Assembly (NCBI RefSeq): GCF_000337475.1
Contig: NZ_AOIT01000021.1
Location: 44,664-108,663 of the forward strand
Direction: 5' to 3'
Source: Natrinema limicola JCM 13563
Lineage (GTDB): Archaea; Halobacteriota; Halobacteria; Halobacteriales; Natrialbaceae
Length of the DNA stretch: 64,000 nt
Both the position numbers and the translations under genes were made by a program. The notes under the pieces are model-generated. The model was not told where the DNA came from. It made no database searches and saw nothing but the letters and a program-made list of their open reading frames with translations. Numbering within the stretch: position 1 is the stretch's first letter; every line of letters begins with the position of its first letter. Below, one piece after another: positions 28,654 to 37,796 of the stretch.

Positions 28654-29306
28654 CTCACCGCGATTCCTTCGCCAAGCGGGAGCACTCCCGTCTCGAAGGC
28701 CGGGTCAGCACGGACCGTCTCGAGGTAGTCGATAATTCCTTGCGTGTGGTCGTTCGTCTCGTCCAACGGGCTGTCCTCGGCCCACGCAAGTAGGTCGTCG
28801 AAGTCGATGATGCCGGCCGTGATCGCGTTGTCAGCGATGACGACGCCGCCGACAGGAATCTTCGAGCGGACGGCCTCGAACGCGTCCGCGTACCGATCCT
28901 TTTCGTGATCGATCAGGACGACGTCGAACGGTCCATCGTAGCGGTCGATCGTCGCCATCGCGTCGCCGTGTTCGTATCGTGCGATCCCGTCGTAGCCACC
29001 CGCAGCCATGTACTCGCGGGCAAGCTCGAGTTCATCCGCGTCGACTTCGGTGAGGACGATCTCGCCGTCGTCTGGGAGCGCTGCGGCGAACCAGTAGGCG
29101 GAGTAGCCATACCCCGAGCCGAACTCGAAGATCCGTTCAGCGCCGTTCAATCGGGCGACGAACCGGAGAAACGCGCCGACCTCGGGGCCAACGTGGGGAA
29201 AGCCCTCCGCGGTGGCATACTCGTCCATCTCGAGCAGCGTCTCGTCGGGGTCCGGCCCGACCGCACGCACGAAGCGGGCGATGTCGTCGGTGAGAACGTC
29301 GGTCAT
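28638..29306 (-). CDS. SAM-dependent O-methyltransferase
   Basis: The 222-residue class I methyltransferase is of the catechol/caffeoyl-CoA O-methyltransferase type. It shows the SAM loop FEFGSGYGYSAYWFA, the acidic end of strand 2 in VLTEVDADELELAREY, the metal-binding Asp in DVVLIDHEKDRYADAFEA and IADNAI. The substrate is unknown. The ATG at 29306 is supported by a TATTTGT box 22-30 bases upstream. It is convergent with the membrane protein gene. Confidence 0.88.
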   Translation of the reverse strand: MTDVLTDDIARFVRAVGPDPDETLLEMDEYATAEGFPHVGPEVGAFLRFVARLNGAERIFEFGSGYGYSAYWFAAALPDDGEIVLTEVDADELELAREYMAAGGYDGIARYEHGDAMATIDRYDGPFDVVLIDHEKDRYADAFEAVRSKIPVGGVVIADNAITAGIIDFDDLLAWAEDSPLDETNDHTQGIIDYLETVRADPAFETGVLPLGEGIAVSYRVE

Positions 29307-29470
29307 ACGAGGGCATACGGCCGCGAACACAAATACTGTCGGCCATCGCTGAGCGGCTCCGGCACGGTCTATCCGGCGGGCCACCACACTGTTTGCCAGC
29401 CTGTCCGGCGCTCACATTCACGCGAGCGACAGTATCCTTTTTGCCACTCGGAACCATCCGTTCGACCGAC

Positions 29471-29911
29471 ATGTCTGCTGATCACGCCCTCGCTGAGTAC
29501 GTCGATAATCTGGTGTACGAACCCGTACAGGTCCACGAGCACGGCATCGACCTGACGGTCGCCGCTGTCTACGAGGTCGCCGCTCCCGGTAGCATCGACT
29601 TCGGCGGTGACGAACTCGCAGACGCCGACCTCGAGCCGGTGCCGACCGAACTCGAAGCTCCCGACGACGAGTACGGCTGGTGGCACCTCGAGGGCGGCCA
29701 GTACGTGATCCAGCACAACGAATTCCTGACCGGCCTCGAGAGTGCAGCACAGCTCCAGCCGCGCAACGAACTGCTGGCCCGTGGCGGCTCGCATCCCTCG
29801 ATGCTGGTGCGCGATCATCTGCCGTTGATGCCGCTTTCCGTCGCCGACGGCGGCCTCCGGCTCAAGGAAAACGCGCGGGTATCGACGATCACAGCGTTCG
29901 GTGACAGTTAA
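29471..29911 (+). CDS. dCTP deaminase/dUTPase family protein
   Basis: The 146-residue all-beta trimer-type protein resembles the Dcd/dUTPase family, which limits dUTP in the cell. Recognisable parts are QVHEHGIDLTVAAVYEV, the E/D-rich middle, QYVIQHNEFL and the C-terminal PLSVADGGLRLKENARVST. The substrate-binding signature is weaker than in standard Dcd, so either deaminase or dUTPase activity, or a divergent role, is possible. A TATCCTTTTT box lies about 30 bases before the ATG. It is divergent from the methyltransferase gene. Confidence 0.72.
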   Translation: MSADHALAEYVDNLVYEPVQVHEHGIDLTVAAVYEVAAPGSIDFGGDELADADLEPVPTELEAPDDEYGWWHLEGGQYVIQHNEFLTGLESAAQLQPRNELLARGGSHPSMLVRDHLPLMPLSVADGGLRLKENARVSTITAFGDS

Positions 29912-29972
29912 CCGCCGAATATCGCCGTCCAACAGCGTATTTACCGTCTGGCTCCCTAGCCCCGCGGTAGTG

Positions 29973-30590
29973 ATGTATCAGCACATCCTCGTTCCGACGG
30001 ACGGGAGTGACGGGACCCGTCAGTCGCTCACGCACGGACTCACACTCGCGGAGCGATTCGACGCGACGATCCACGCGCTGTCGGTTGTCCCCGAGGGGCC
30101 ACTTGGCACGCTCCAATCCGACGAGGGACACTCCGCTGCGGAGCGAGCAGTCGAACGCGTCGAGGTCGAAGCGACGCGTGAAGGCGTCGACGTCGTGACG
30201 GCGGTCGAACAGGGCGTCCCACACGAGGAAATCATCGCGTACGCTGACGACCACGATATCGACATGATCGTCATGGGAACACAGGGTCGAACCGGCCTCG
30301 ACCGAGTGCTCGTCGGTAGCGTCACCGAACGGATCGTCCGGATGGCCGACATTCCAGTCGTCACCGTCCGCCTGAGCGACGAGATTCGGATCGAAGATGC
30401 CGACGAGGCCGCCCGAATCGCGCGTAAAGCCGCCGGCGCGGAGGGATACGACGACATCACTGTCAGCGACGATCCACACCGAACCAGCGCTTCCTGGATC
30501 GTCCCCCTCGAGACAGGGTCAGGGCCGCTCCACGTCCACGTTGACGCCGTGACGAGCGAAGCTCGAGTCGCGAAAGGATCGAAGCAGTAG
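29973..30590 (+). CDS. Universal stress protein with C-terminal extension
   Basis: The 205-residue protein has a complete UspA domain (residues 1-140: ILVPTDGSDGTRQSL; the ATP-binding GTQGRTGLDRVLVGSVTE fits G-2X-G-9X-GS). A further 65-residue acidic domain of unknown role follows (from about residue 143). ATP-binding Usp proteins take part in stress responses. The ATG at 29973 is 30 bases after a TATTTA box and begins the conserved MYQHILVPTDGS; the longer frame upstream would include the promoter. Confidence 0.92.
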   Translation: MYQHILVPTDGSDGTRQSLTHGLTLAERFDATIHALSVVPEGPLGTLQSDEGHSAAERAVERVEVEATREGVDVVTAVEQGVPHEEIIAYADDHDIDMIVMGTQGRTGLDRVLVGSVTERIVRMADIPVVTVRLSDEIRIEDADEAARIARKAAGAEGYDDITVSDDPHRTSASWIVPLETGSGPLHVHVDAVTSEARVAKGSKQ

Positions 30591-30833
30591 CGTCTGTAGC
30601 AGACTGCAGCGAACGCTTCGAGCGGGCTCAGTCCTGGATGAACTCGCCGTCGCAGCGGTACTCCTGTAGCTCGCCACCGGTCGCTATCGGTGATTCGGGC
30701 ACAAGACCCGTGTCTGATGTCAACTGGTGACGTTCGACCCCGGTTTCTCGAGTAAGTCTGCACCGATTTCTCCGTTCCGACAGTGGTGTTCCGACGGTCT
30801 CGAGGTTCGGTACCAACCGTTCGCGCGAAGAAA

Positions 30834-30907
30834 AGCCAGGGCGGGGATTTGAACCCCGGAAGTCTCGATTACAAGTCGAGTGCATGAACCGCCCATGCTC
30901 CCCTGGC
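30834..30907 (-). tRNA. tRNA-Thr (anticodon UGU)
   Basis: The minus-strand 74-mer folds as a cloverleaf with acceptor stem GCCAGGG/CCCTGGC, D stem GCAT/ATGC, anticodon stem CTCGA/TCGAG closing loop CTTGTAA, and T arm CGGGG-TTCAAAT-CCCCG. The anticodon is TGT. The discriminator is U, which suits archaeal threonine tRNAs. A run of T follows the 3' end and may end transcription. No intron is seen. The flanking region 30591-30833 holds no gene. Confidence 0.94.
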
Positions 30908-30919
30908 GCTGGCTGTTGA

Positions 30920-31435
30920 TTAGCCGTCCTCCTTTGAATGTGTATCGTTTTCGTCCCGGTTTTCGAGCGACCGTGACATCGTCACCCGGAACTCGTCGTA
31001 CCCCTCGCGCTGATAAAAGCGACGGGCAGCCTCGTTGTCGGCCATCACCTCGAGCAACACCTCGTCGGCACCGCGCTCGGCGGCCGCTGCCTCGGCAGCG
31101 TCGAGCAACGCAGCCCCGATCCCGCGGTCGCGGAAGGCTGGTTCGACGTAGATATTCGAGAGCAAGCCGCGGGTGCTGTCGAGTTCGAGGGAGCCGCGTT
31201 CGATCGTGACCGAGGCGAAGCCGACGATCTCACCCGCGAGCCGGGCGACGAGGAGGCCGTCGGCGACCTGATAGGCCGCGAGCGTCTCGCGCATTGTCTC
31301 GCGGTTCGGGTCGGCACGGACAGCAGAGTCGTGCTGGCGCTGATCGTGCGCGAGGCGCACCCACAGGTCGGTGACTGCCTCGAGGTCGTCCCGCGTGGCG
31401 GGCTCAATCGTCGGCTGCGGGTTGTTCGGGGGCAT
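30920..31435 (-). CDS. GNAT N-acetyltransferase
   Basis: The 171-residue single-domain acetyltransferase has IEPATRDDLEAVTDLWVRLA, SNIYVEPAFRDRGIGAALL (acetyl-CoA pyrophosphate loop RxxGIG) and ADNEAARRFYQREGYDEFRV. The substrate is unknown. Its start codon lies 32 bp inside the end of the phosphoglycerate kinase gene on the same strand, so the two are co-transcribed and probably coupled in translation. A functional link to glycolysis is not implied by the domain itself. Confidence 0.88.
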   Translation of the reverse strand: MPPNNPQPTIEPATRDDLEAVTDLWVRLAHDQRQHDSAVRADPNRETMRETLAAYQVADGLLVARLAGEIVGFASVTIERGSLELDSTRGLLSNIYVEPAFRDRGIGAALLDAAEAAAAERGADEVLLEVMADNEAARRFYQREGYDEFRVTMSRSLENRDENDTHSKEDG

Positions 31436-32627
31436 TCTCGAGTGCGGTCACGGCGGGCAGCGGTTCGGCGGTGAGCATCCGCAGGGCAGCGCCGCCGCCG
31501 GTGCTGACGTGGGAAAAGCCCTCGACACCGAGTTGCCGCAGTGCGGAGGCGGTGTCGCCGCCGCCGACGATACTCATCGGCCGTTCCGTGGCGGCACCGA
31601 ACAGCTGTCTGGTCCCTGTCTGGAAACATTCGTCCTCGAAGACGCCGGCGGGGCCGTTGAGGATGACCGTCTCCGCGTCCGTGAGGATGCGCTGGTAGTA
31701 CTCGAGCGTCGACGAGCCGATGTCCATGGCGGCCTCGCCGTCGCCCGGCGGTAAGGCGTTAATGCCGAGTTCGTGGCGCTCGCCGTCGCGGGCGACCGCG
31801 ACGTCTCGCGGAAGGGCGATTCGATCGCCATAAGCATCGAGTAGATCGGCGGCGCGGTCGATCTCGTCCCAGTAGCCCTGGTCGTAGATGAAATCCGAAC
31901 TGGCGTCACCCAGGTCGACGCCGTCGGCGATGAGGAAGACGTTGCCGACGACGCCCGCAGTGAGAACGTGATCGGCCAGTCCCTTCTCGAGGACGGACCA
32001 GGCGACGTCGATCGAGTCAGGAACCTTTGCCCCACCGAGGACGTAGACGCGGGGTTCGGGGGTCTCCTCGATCGAGCCGAGCACGTCGAGTTCGGACTCC
32101 ATAACACGGCCGGCATAGCCCGGGAGAACGGTCGGGAGGCCGACCAGCGAGGGTTGTGAGCGGTGGGCCGCAGCGAACGCGTCGTTGACGTAAGCGTCGA
32201 GGACTGGCTCGAGACCCTGCACGAGGTGTGTCTGGGCGGCCCGCTCGGGCTCGAATTCCATATACTCCTCGCTGTAGAAACGGGTGTTCTCGAGGACGAC
32301 ACAGTCGCCATCGTCGAGGTTCCTGACAGCCTCGCGAGCGGCGTCGGTAAACGTTGCATCCACGTAGTCGACGGGCTGACCGAGCAGTTCCGAGAGGCGA
32401 TCGGCGTGGGGCTCGAGCGTGACGAACTCGTCGCCGCCGGGTCGACCCTGATGGGCGAGAACGGCGACCCGACCGCCACGTGCGACGAGTTCCGAGAGCG
32501 TATCGACGTGAGCGCGCAGTCGAGCGTCGTCTGCGAGCGTGCCATCGTCGTCGATCGGACTATTGACGTCGACGCGAACACCGACGGTAGTCCCTTCGAC
32601 GTCCAGGTCGTCGAGGGTCGCGATCAT
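31404..32627 (-). CDS. pgk: Phosphoglycerate kinase
   Basis: The 407-residue enzyme interconverts 1,3-bisphosphoglycerate and 3-phosphoglycerate with ADP/ATP. Family motifs are VRVDVNSPI (N-terminal substrate loop), LAHQGRPGG, VVLENTRFY, YVNDAFAAAHRSQPS, LGGAKVPDSI, LNGPAGVFED and GGGDTASAL with the STGGGAAL end. Length is normal. The ATG at 32627 precedes the conserved TLDDLDVEGTTVGVRVDVN. In this window it complements GapN (55.4 kb), which bypasses this step without making ATP. Confidence 0.96.
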   Translation of the reverse strand: MIATLDDLDVEGTTVGVRVDVNSPIDDDGTLADDARLRAHVDTLSELVARGGRVAVLAHQGRPGGDEFVTLEPHADRLSELLGQPVDYVDATFTDAAREAVRNLDDGDCVVLENTRFYSEEYMEFEPERAAQTHLVQGLEPVLDAYVNDAFAAAHRSQPSLVGLPTVLPGYAGRVMESELDVLGSIEETPEPRVYVLGGAKVPDSIDVAWSVLEKGLADHVLTAGVVGNVFLIADGVDLGDASSDFIYDQGYWDEIDRAADLLDAYGDRIALPRDVAVARDGERHELGINALPPGDGEAAMDIGSSTLEYYQRILTDAETVILNGPAGVFEDECFQTGTRQLFGAATERPMSIVGGGDTASALRQLGVEGFSHVSTGGGAALRMLTAEPLPAVTALENAPEQPAADD

Positions 32628-32728
32628 TATCGACCCCTCCACCGCGGCCCCCGAAAGGTCTTTCTATCGGAGAGATCGGGGCGGTGTATGCTGGCACGAC
32701 ACACGACACTATCGGAGCGCCGCCAGCC

Positions 32729-33334
32729 TCACACCGATCGACAGTCCGCACAGACCAGCTGACCGTTGGCGTCCCACAGCGACTCCGCGAGCGAGCCACA
32801 GACCTCGCAGACACCCTGGGTGGTGTACTCGTCGCCACCGTTGGGGAGCAACTGGGTTTCACCCTCCGCGGTCGAAGTCGTGGCAGGTGCAGTCGACTGC
32901 CGGTTGCGGTCGATCGGCGGCTCGCTCGAGCGCGGGGGCGTCATCGTCGCCTGGAACGAACTCGCGGCGGCGATGACGTCGCGCTGGGTGACGACCCCGG
33001 CGATCCCGTCGTCGCCCTCGACGACGACGTTGCGGATGTTCTGGCGAGCCATCGTCGTCGCAACGTCGGTGAGCGATCGGTCGAGTCCCACCGTAATGAC
33101 TGGCGTCGTCATCGCGTCTTCGACGGGTAGTTCGGCTGGATCGTGCTCGTCCGCGACGAACTCGAGGACGTCCCACTCGGTCACGATGCCGACCGGCTCC
33201 GGGCCGCGAACGACCAGCACGCAACTCGTCTGCTCGTCGCGCATGAGCCCCACGACATCGAGGACGGTGTCGGACTCACTGACGCCGACGTAGTCGGTCG
33301 TCAGCACGTCTCTGACGGACAGTTCCGATTCCAT
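32729..33334 (-). CDS. CBS-pair protein with C-terminal zinc ribbon
   Basis: The 201-residue protein has two CBS motifs (about residues 8-62 and 72-125: VSESDTVLDVVGLMRDEQTSCVLVV; VGLDRSLTDVATTMARQNIRNVVV), a flexible Ser/Pro linker, and a zinc ribbon with C176, C179, C195 and C198. CBS pairs bind adenosyl ligands and often sense energy state. The target is unknown. It is transcribed alone, about 100 bp upstream of pgk on the same strand. Confidence 0.9.
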   Translation of the reverse strand: MESELSVRDVLTTDYVGVSESDTVLDVVGLMRDEQTSCVLVVRGPEPVGIVTEWDVLEFVADEHDPAELPVEDAMTTPVITVGLDRSLTDVATTMARQNIRNVVVEGDDGIAGVVTQRDVIAAASSFQATMTPPRSSEPPIDRNRQSTAPATTSTAEGETQLLPNGGDEYTTQGVCEVCGSLAESLWDANGQLVCADCRSV

Positions 33335-33418
33335 ATGCGAATAATTCGCACGAACGGGCTAAAAGCTACCTCCGGCACACTTAAGCAACACGGCACCGAA
33401 GTTCGGTAATTCCAGTTC

Positions 33419-34189
33419 TCAGGCCGTCTTCCACTCGAGTTCGACCCGGGTCCCGTCTGCCCGACACGTCTCGAGGGCGTGTTTCGCGGCGAAGCCAGCC
33501 TCGTGGGCACTTTTGCCGCGGCCGACGCCGACCTGCATCTCGACGTCGACGGCCTCCTCAACGTGGGCAAGGGCCTCCTCGTAGTCAGCGGCCTCGAGAT
33601 CGGGACAGACGACGATGACGTTGTCGCCGCCGACGAAAAACGAGAGACTGTCGTGGGCATACCGCATGTGGCGCATGAGTTCGGCATACCCCTGCTCGAT
33701 TTCGATGAAGGTATCGAAGGCGTTGAGCTCGTCCGTGTAGTTGCCGGTGGCGTTGATCACGTCGAAGTGAGCGATCTGGATGTCGTCGTCGGCCCGGTAT
33801 GGCTCGTCGATGACCCGCCCCTCGAGACACTCGCGGCGGTGTTTGTCCTGTGCGCTGCCGGCCTCTTGGAGGCGTGCAGTCGCGTCGGCCAGCGCTTGGA
33901 CGGGGTTCGTGCCGGTCGCGATGCCGAGACTGAGTGTCACGGGATAGCGATTGCCGACCGACTCCTGTAAGAGCGCGTGGTCCTCGCGATCGAGGCCGTT
34001 CGTGACGGCGATCATGTTGTCGAAGCGAGTGAAGAAGGTGTAGCCGCCGCGGTTGCCGACGAACTGGGAGATGTCCGCGTACAGCCGGGATTGCATGGTC
34101 TGGAGGTCGGCCTCCCGGCGCGGTTCAGGGGTCACCGTCCACGGCCCGTAGTTGTCGATCTGGACGAGCGTTACCTGCGTGTTAGTCAC
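33419..34189 (-). CDS. arfA: GTP cyclohydrolase III (IIa)
   Basis: The 256-residue enzyme opens GTP to the formylamino-pyrimidine used for archaeal riboflavin and F420 synthesis. Two palm-like half domains are visible (LVQIDNYGPWTVTPEPRREADLQ with GGYTFFTRFDNMIAVTNG; DSLSFFVGGDNVIVV), as in the Methanocaldococcus enzyme. Metal-binding acidic residues occur in RFDN and GGDN. The next enzyme of the pathway may be the creatininase-family protein at 27.1 kb. Confidence 0.95.
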   Translation of the reverse strand: MTNTQVTLVQIDNYGPWTVTPEPRREADLQTMQSRLYADISQFVGNRGGYTFFTRFDNMIAVTNGLDREDHALLQESVGNRYPVTLSLGIATGTNPVQALADATARLQEAGSAQDKHRRECLEGRVIDEPYRADDDIQIAHFDVINATGNYTDELNAFDTFIEIEQGYAELMRHMRYAHDSLSFFVGGDNVIVVCPDLEAADYEEALAHVEEAVDVEMQVGVGRGKSAHEAGFAAKHALETCRADGTRVELEWKTA

Positions 34190-34264
34190 TGTAGGCGATT
34201 CTTTCGAACGGCGTCGTATAAGTGATACGCAATCCAGTTCCGTGATGCGATGCGAGAAACGGCG

Positions 34265-34597
34265 TTACGCGGGGACCTTTTCGGGGTCTTTGCCCTGCGG
34301 GTGGTACTTCCAGAAGTTCCCGGCGCGCATCGCGTCCCCGACGGCCTTGTGCATGTCGAGGATCGTCTCGAACTCGTCGATGTCCTCGTCGACGTAGTCG
34401 AAGATGTCGCTCATGGCGACGATCGTCTCGTGGTTGACCCGGATCGGGTAGTCGCCGTACTCGTCGACGAACTCGTTGCGATCGAGCGGGAAGTCCTCCT
34501 CCTCGTCGACTTTGTCCGCGATGACCCGCATGTCGAACTTGCGCATCCCCTCGCTGCCTTCCTCTCCGTCGGGATCGACTGGCCAATCGTTGCTCAT
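34265..34597 (-). CDS. Haloarchaeal DUF5785-type protein
   Basis: The 110-residue acidic protein has no membrane segment. Its opening (NDWPVDPDGEEGSEGMRKFD) and end (MRAGNFWKYHPQGKDPE) match a small family found only in haloarchaea. The function is unknown. The ATG at 34597 is the conserved family start; a slightly longer frame upstream has unrelated residues. It follows arfA by a gap of 75 bp after it on the minus strand map, but no shared role can be argued. Confidence 0.75.
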   Translation of the reverse strand: MSNDWPVDPDGEEGSEGMRKFDMRVIADKVDEEEDFPLDRNEFVDEYGDYPIRVNHETIVAMSDIFDYVDEDIDEFETILDMHKAVGDAMRAGNFWKYHPQGKDPEKVPA

Positions 34598-35387
34598 ACC
34601 CCGACGTGTGCAGGGGACCCGCAAAAGGATTACTCCTTGGCGCTGTCATCTCGTCGGTAGTGGACACGCTCGAGTGCGGCCCGTTCGAACCGGATGCCGC
34701 CATCGACGCCGTCACCGATCGCGACGGCCCAGCCGGGGCCCGCAACGAGTTGGTCGCCGATCGTGAGACGACCGGACAACAGTCAGTGACTACTCGATGG
34801 CGTCTCGCCGTCTGTCGCCGTCGGCGACAGCGTCGTGGGTGCAATCAAGGGATGAACCGTTTTGGCCGGCAGTATGAGCCGACCCCTGTGAGACGGACTC
34901 CTGTCAGTCAGTGCCGACACACTCGCGACCCGTCATGCGGGCCCGCCGGGACATCAGGGCAGCAGCCCGTCTGAGTCGGTTTCGGTGTCCCCGCGACCGC
35001 CATATGGGGCCACCGGCAACTCGTGACAGCAGTCCGGATGCGTCCGCGACCGCTGCCAGTCGCGGCGCTCGAGTCGCCATCCCCGACGCCGTTTCCCGTC
35101 GGTGTCGGCTGGCATCGCCTGGGCTCGAGTGGGGTCACTTTCACGTCGATAACCGTAGATATAAGTCACAATAGGTCAACAGTTAGAACGGAAGTCGAAC
35201 TCGAAACTTAGGGGCGCATCGAACTGTCCCAGGTGCTGGACCCACCCGAGAGGTGGCTTCCAAATCCCAAGCCGAGATTCAGTTGCCATGATTGCGTTGC
35301 TTCTACCGGGATATAAACAGCCCACACGACGGCAGAATCGCAGGATGGAAGCAGGATCGACCCAGTCACGACAGACCGGAGGGCGCG
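34598..35387 (+). other. Long intergenic region (790 bp)
   Basis: No gene can be supported here except the repeat at 34889-34974. A plus-strand frame from about 34658 (GTG) begins with acidic, protein-like codons (VDTLECGPFEPDAAIDAV...) but loses that character after 50 codons and ends in the repeat, so it may be a remnant. The A/T-rich stretch near 35155-35190 is the best promoter candidate in the region, too far from the next gene for a leaderless start. Confidence 0.4.
34889..34974 (+). repeat. Dispersed palindromic element, copy b
   Basis: The outer arms are AGACGG (34891-34896) and CCGTCT (34967-34972), where copies a and e have ATACGG/CCGTAT, so the T-A pair is replaced by G-C on both sides. 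CTCCTGTCAGTCAGTGCCG, the GCGACCC core (34924-34930) and GGGACATC are shared with copies a and e. The inner stem is less perfect than in copies c and d. Confidence 0.7.
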
Positions 35388-35552
35388 ATGGATAGCGAGC
35401 AGACCGCAAGCGGCGACAGCTCGCCGCTGCCTGACTGTCCCCGTTGTGGCAAGCCGGTCGCGTTCTCGGCGGCCACCGGTCCCTACACCGGGTCGGTCAG
35501 TCCCTGTGGCTGCTCGGTCCCGCCGGATCTGCTTGCAGACCTCTGGGACTGA
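35388..35552 (+). CDS. Small zinc-finger protein
   Basis: The 54-residue protein has C17 and C20 (DCPRCGKPV) and C40 and C42 (PCGC), a pattern likely to bind one zinc ion. Many such mini-zinc-ribbon proteins exist in haloarchaea and some affect growth or biofilm formation; this one is not individually recognised. The ATG at 35388 was chosen because the acidic N-terminus and the cysteine module begin there. No neighbour suggests a role. Confidence 0.55.
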   Translation: MDSEQTASGDSSPLPDCPRCGKPVAFSAATGPYTGSVSPCGCSVPPDLLADLWD

Positions 35553-35775
35553 TCGGCTCGAGGGTTCGGGCGCTGTCGATCAGCCGGCCGATCGGAGATG
35601 GCAGTCGAACCAATCACTTTGGCACATCACCATCTCGTCGGCAGCCGACTCCAGTCGGTTGGCTCGGAATCAGGGTCCGAATGGCCACTCTGCTCACTCC
35701 TCCTGGCCACAATGTGGGTGGTCTACCAGAAACGGGGACAACAAATATCAGCCAGCCCAGTGTGTCAGTCTCGTC

Positions 35776-36186
35776 TTATGACTCGGTCGAGTACAGATAC
35801 ACCGCACCGATGGCGACGATTGCTTCGGTAACTTTCGTGATGACGGCCATCGGGTTAAGACTCCCCTGCATGTAGAACGCGTCGATGCTGAACCCTTGGA
35901 AGACGAACAGGGCGACGATCGTGGCGATCGAATAGGCCGCTGCGACGAGATAGAGCGTCTGGTTCCAGTAGGGAGTCAGATAGAGGGCGACGCCACCAAG
36001 GAAGCCGAGCCCGTTCAAGATGAACAGGATTCCCATCATCTGATTGAATCCCATGGCCCGGGGGGCGAGTACCAGATGAAGGATTCCCGTCACGACGGCT
36101 GCGAGTATGACCAGATACCCGACCGGGTTCGATGGGGGACTTATCAGCGAGTCGGTCCGTCCTGTCGTCGTTGATTGCGCAGACAT
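35776..36186 (-). CDS. Haloarchaeal four-helix membrane protein
   Basis: The 136-residue protein has a polar N-terminus of about 20 residues and then four membrane helices (about residues 21-40, 45-66, 72-94 and 110-131). The AAVVTGILHLVLAP and FNQMMGILFILNGLGFLGG segments resemble a small haloarchaeal membrane family of unknown function. The start at 36186 is uncertain: a longer frame (TTG, 36234) exists and the AT-rich boxes nearby do not settle it. Gaps on both sides (35553-35775 and 36187-36512) show no gene. Confidence 0.6.
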   Translation of the reverse strand: MSAQSTTTGRTDSLISPPSNPVGYLVILAAVVTGILHLVLAPRAMGFNQMMGILFILNGLGFLGGVALYLTPYWNQTLYLVAAAYSIATIVALFVFQGFSIDAFYMQGSLNPMAVITKVTEAIVAIGAVYLYSTES

Positions 36187-36512
36187 TGTCCGACTTATGA
36201 GGCCAGCACTTGATGGGTCGTACTTCGATTCCAATATTGTGGGAACGATAGCTATCTTCTATACTGATTTCATTCTATCGGAGGTATTGGTGGACAGAAC
36301 GGATGCTTCCGGATAAATACCGGCAGTATTGTTACAGAGTGTGCGTTGCATAGCTGTGTATTCGACCGGTAAACGCACACTCAGCGAGGTGATTCGACAC
36401 GAAACAGGAGAAAACGACTGCAAACCGACGAGGGATCGTCCCGTCGGGTATCATCACCGACGACACACCCGCGAGCCTTTGTCGGTGTGGCGAGACCCAG
36501 GTCCACCAAGTA

Positions 36513-37688
36513 CTAGTCGTCGGCCGTTTCTGTGTCCGCTTTCTCACCCAGCACTTCCTCGCGGTGTTCGTCGAGCAGCGGCGCGCGACCACGGGGCTTG
36601 GGGTTCGTCTCGGTCATCTTGATCGGGTTGCCCGCGATTTCGACGTCCGTGTCGGCACCGGGCTGTTCGACCGGCACGAGCATGTCCCGCGTGTGAACGT
36701 GCGGGTCGTCGAAGATTTCCTCGGTGGTCTGGACCGGCGCGGCTGGCACACGCCCCTCGAGTTTGTCGACGAGTTCGTCGTTGGTCTGTGCGCGGGTCCA
36801 CTCGGCGATCTCCTCGCGCAGTGCGTCGCGGTGCTCGAGGCGCTCAGGCGTCGTGGGATAGTCCTCGGCGAGGTCCTCGCGGTCCATCACGTCGCAGAGT
36901 TCCGCCCAGTGGTTGTTGTTGAACGCGGCGATGACGGCGTAGCCGTCGTCAGTCTCGAAGGCGTTGTAGGGGAACAGTGTCGGGTGGGAGTTGCCCCGGC
37001 GGGTGGGGGCTTCGCCGGTGTAGGACTGCTGGTAGATGGCGCGCTCGGTGAAGCTGATCATCGAGTCGTACATGCCGGTGTCGACGTACTGGCCCTCGCC
37101 GGTCTGTTCGCGGTGGTTAATCGCAGCCAGAATGCCGATACAGTTCAGCGTCGCGGTAAAGAGGTCGCCGACGCCGGGGCCGGTCTTCGTCGGCGGGCCG
37201 TCGGGCTGGCCGGTGGTCTCCATGACGCCACCGAGCGCCTGCGCAATAAGATCGAAAGAGGGCTGGCCCTGTCGATCCGTTTCGCCCGTGCGTGGGTCGC
37301 CAAAGCCACGAATCGAGGAGTAGATGAGGTCCTCGTTGTACTCTGTGAGCGTCTCGTAGCCCAGTCCGTACTTCTCCATCGTGCCCGAGCGGTAGTTCTC
37401 GACGACGATGTCGGCTTCCTCGACGAGCGAGAGGAAATCTTCGCGGTCTTCTTCCTCGCGGAAGTTCAACTCGATGCTCTTCTTGCCGCGGTTGACGCTC
37501 TGGAAGTAGCCACCGTAGGCTTCCTCCTCGGGATCGTCGACGAACGGCGGGTTCGACCGGATCATGTCACCGCCCGGACGTTCGATCTTGACGACATCCG
37601 CACCGAGGTCCGCGAGTAACATCGTGCAGTACGGCCCAGCCAACACCTGGGTCAGATCTAGCACGCGAAGGTTGGAAAGTGCTCCCAT
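36513..37688 (-). CDS. mct: Succinyl-CoA:mesaconate CoA-transferase (CaiB/BaiF family)
   Basis: The 391-residue class III CoA-transferase begins NLRVLDLTQVLAGPYCTMLLADLGADVVKIE and has the family segments SVNRGKKSIELN, VVENYRSGTMEKYGLGY, IYSSIRGFGDPRTG and the domain-swap TGMYDSMISF. The position beside the glutamate mutase and methylaspartate lyase genes assigns it to the methylaspartate cycle, where it moves CoA from succinyl-CoA to mesaconate. It is transcribed divergently from the other five cycle genes. Without this context it would only be a generic CoA-transferase. Confidence 0.88.
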   Translation of the reverse strand: MGALSNLRVLDLTQVLAGPYCTMLLADLGADVVKIERPGGDMIRSNPPFVDDPEEEAYGGYFQSVNRGKKSIELNFREEEDREDFLSLVEEADIVVENYRSGTMEKYGLGYETLTEYNEDLIYSSIRGFGDPRTGETDRQGQPSFDLIAQALGGVMETTGQPDGPPTKTGPGVGDLFTATLNCIGILAAINHREQTGEGQYVDTGMYDSMISFTERAIYQQSYTGEAPTRRGNSHPTLFPYNAFETDDGYAVIAAFNNNHWAELCDVMDREDLAEDYPTTPERLEHRDALREEIAEWTRAQTNDELVDKLEGRVPAAPVQTTEEIFDDPHVHTRDMLVPVEQPGADTDVEIAGNPIKMTETNPKPRGRAPLLDEHREEVLGEKADTETADD

Positions 37689-37796
37689 GTCTGTACGCTC
37701 TCTTCTGAAACCATCCCCAAAACCCTTACCATCGATCATGAAGTTGGTCTGCTGTACCGCGGTTAGTGGGAACGCTCACCAATTGGATACTCATAG

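Noticed and set aside
34658-34974. Gene starting at GTG 34658
   Set aside because: Only the first 50 codons look like haloarchaeal protein and the frame ends inside the palindromic repeat; kept as a possible remnant only.
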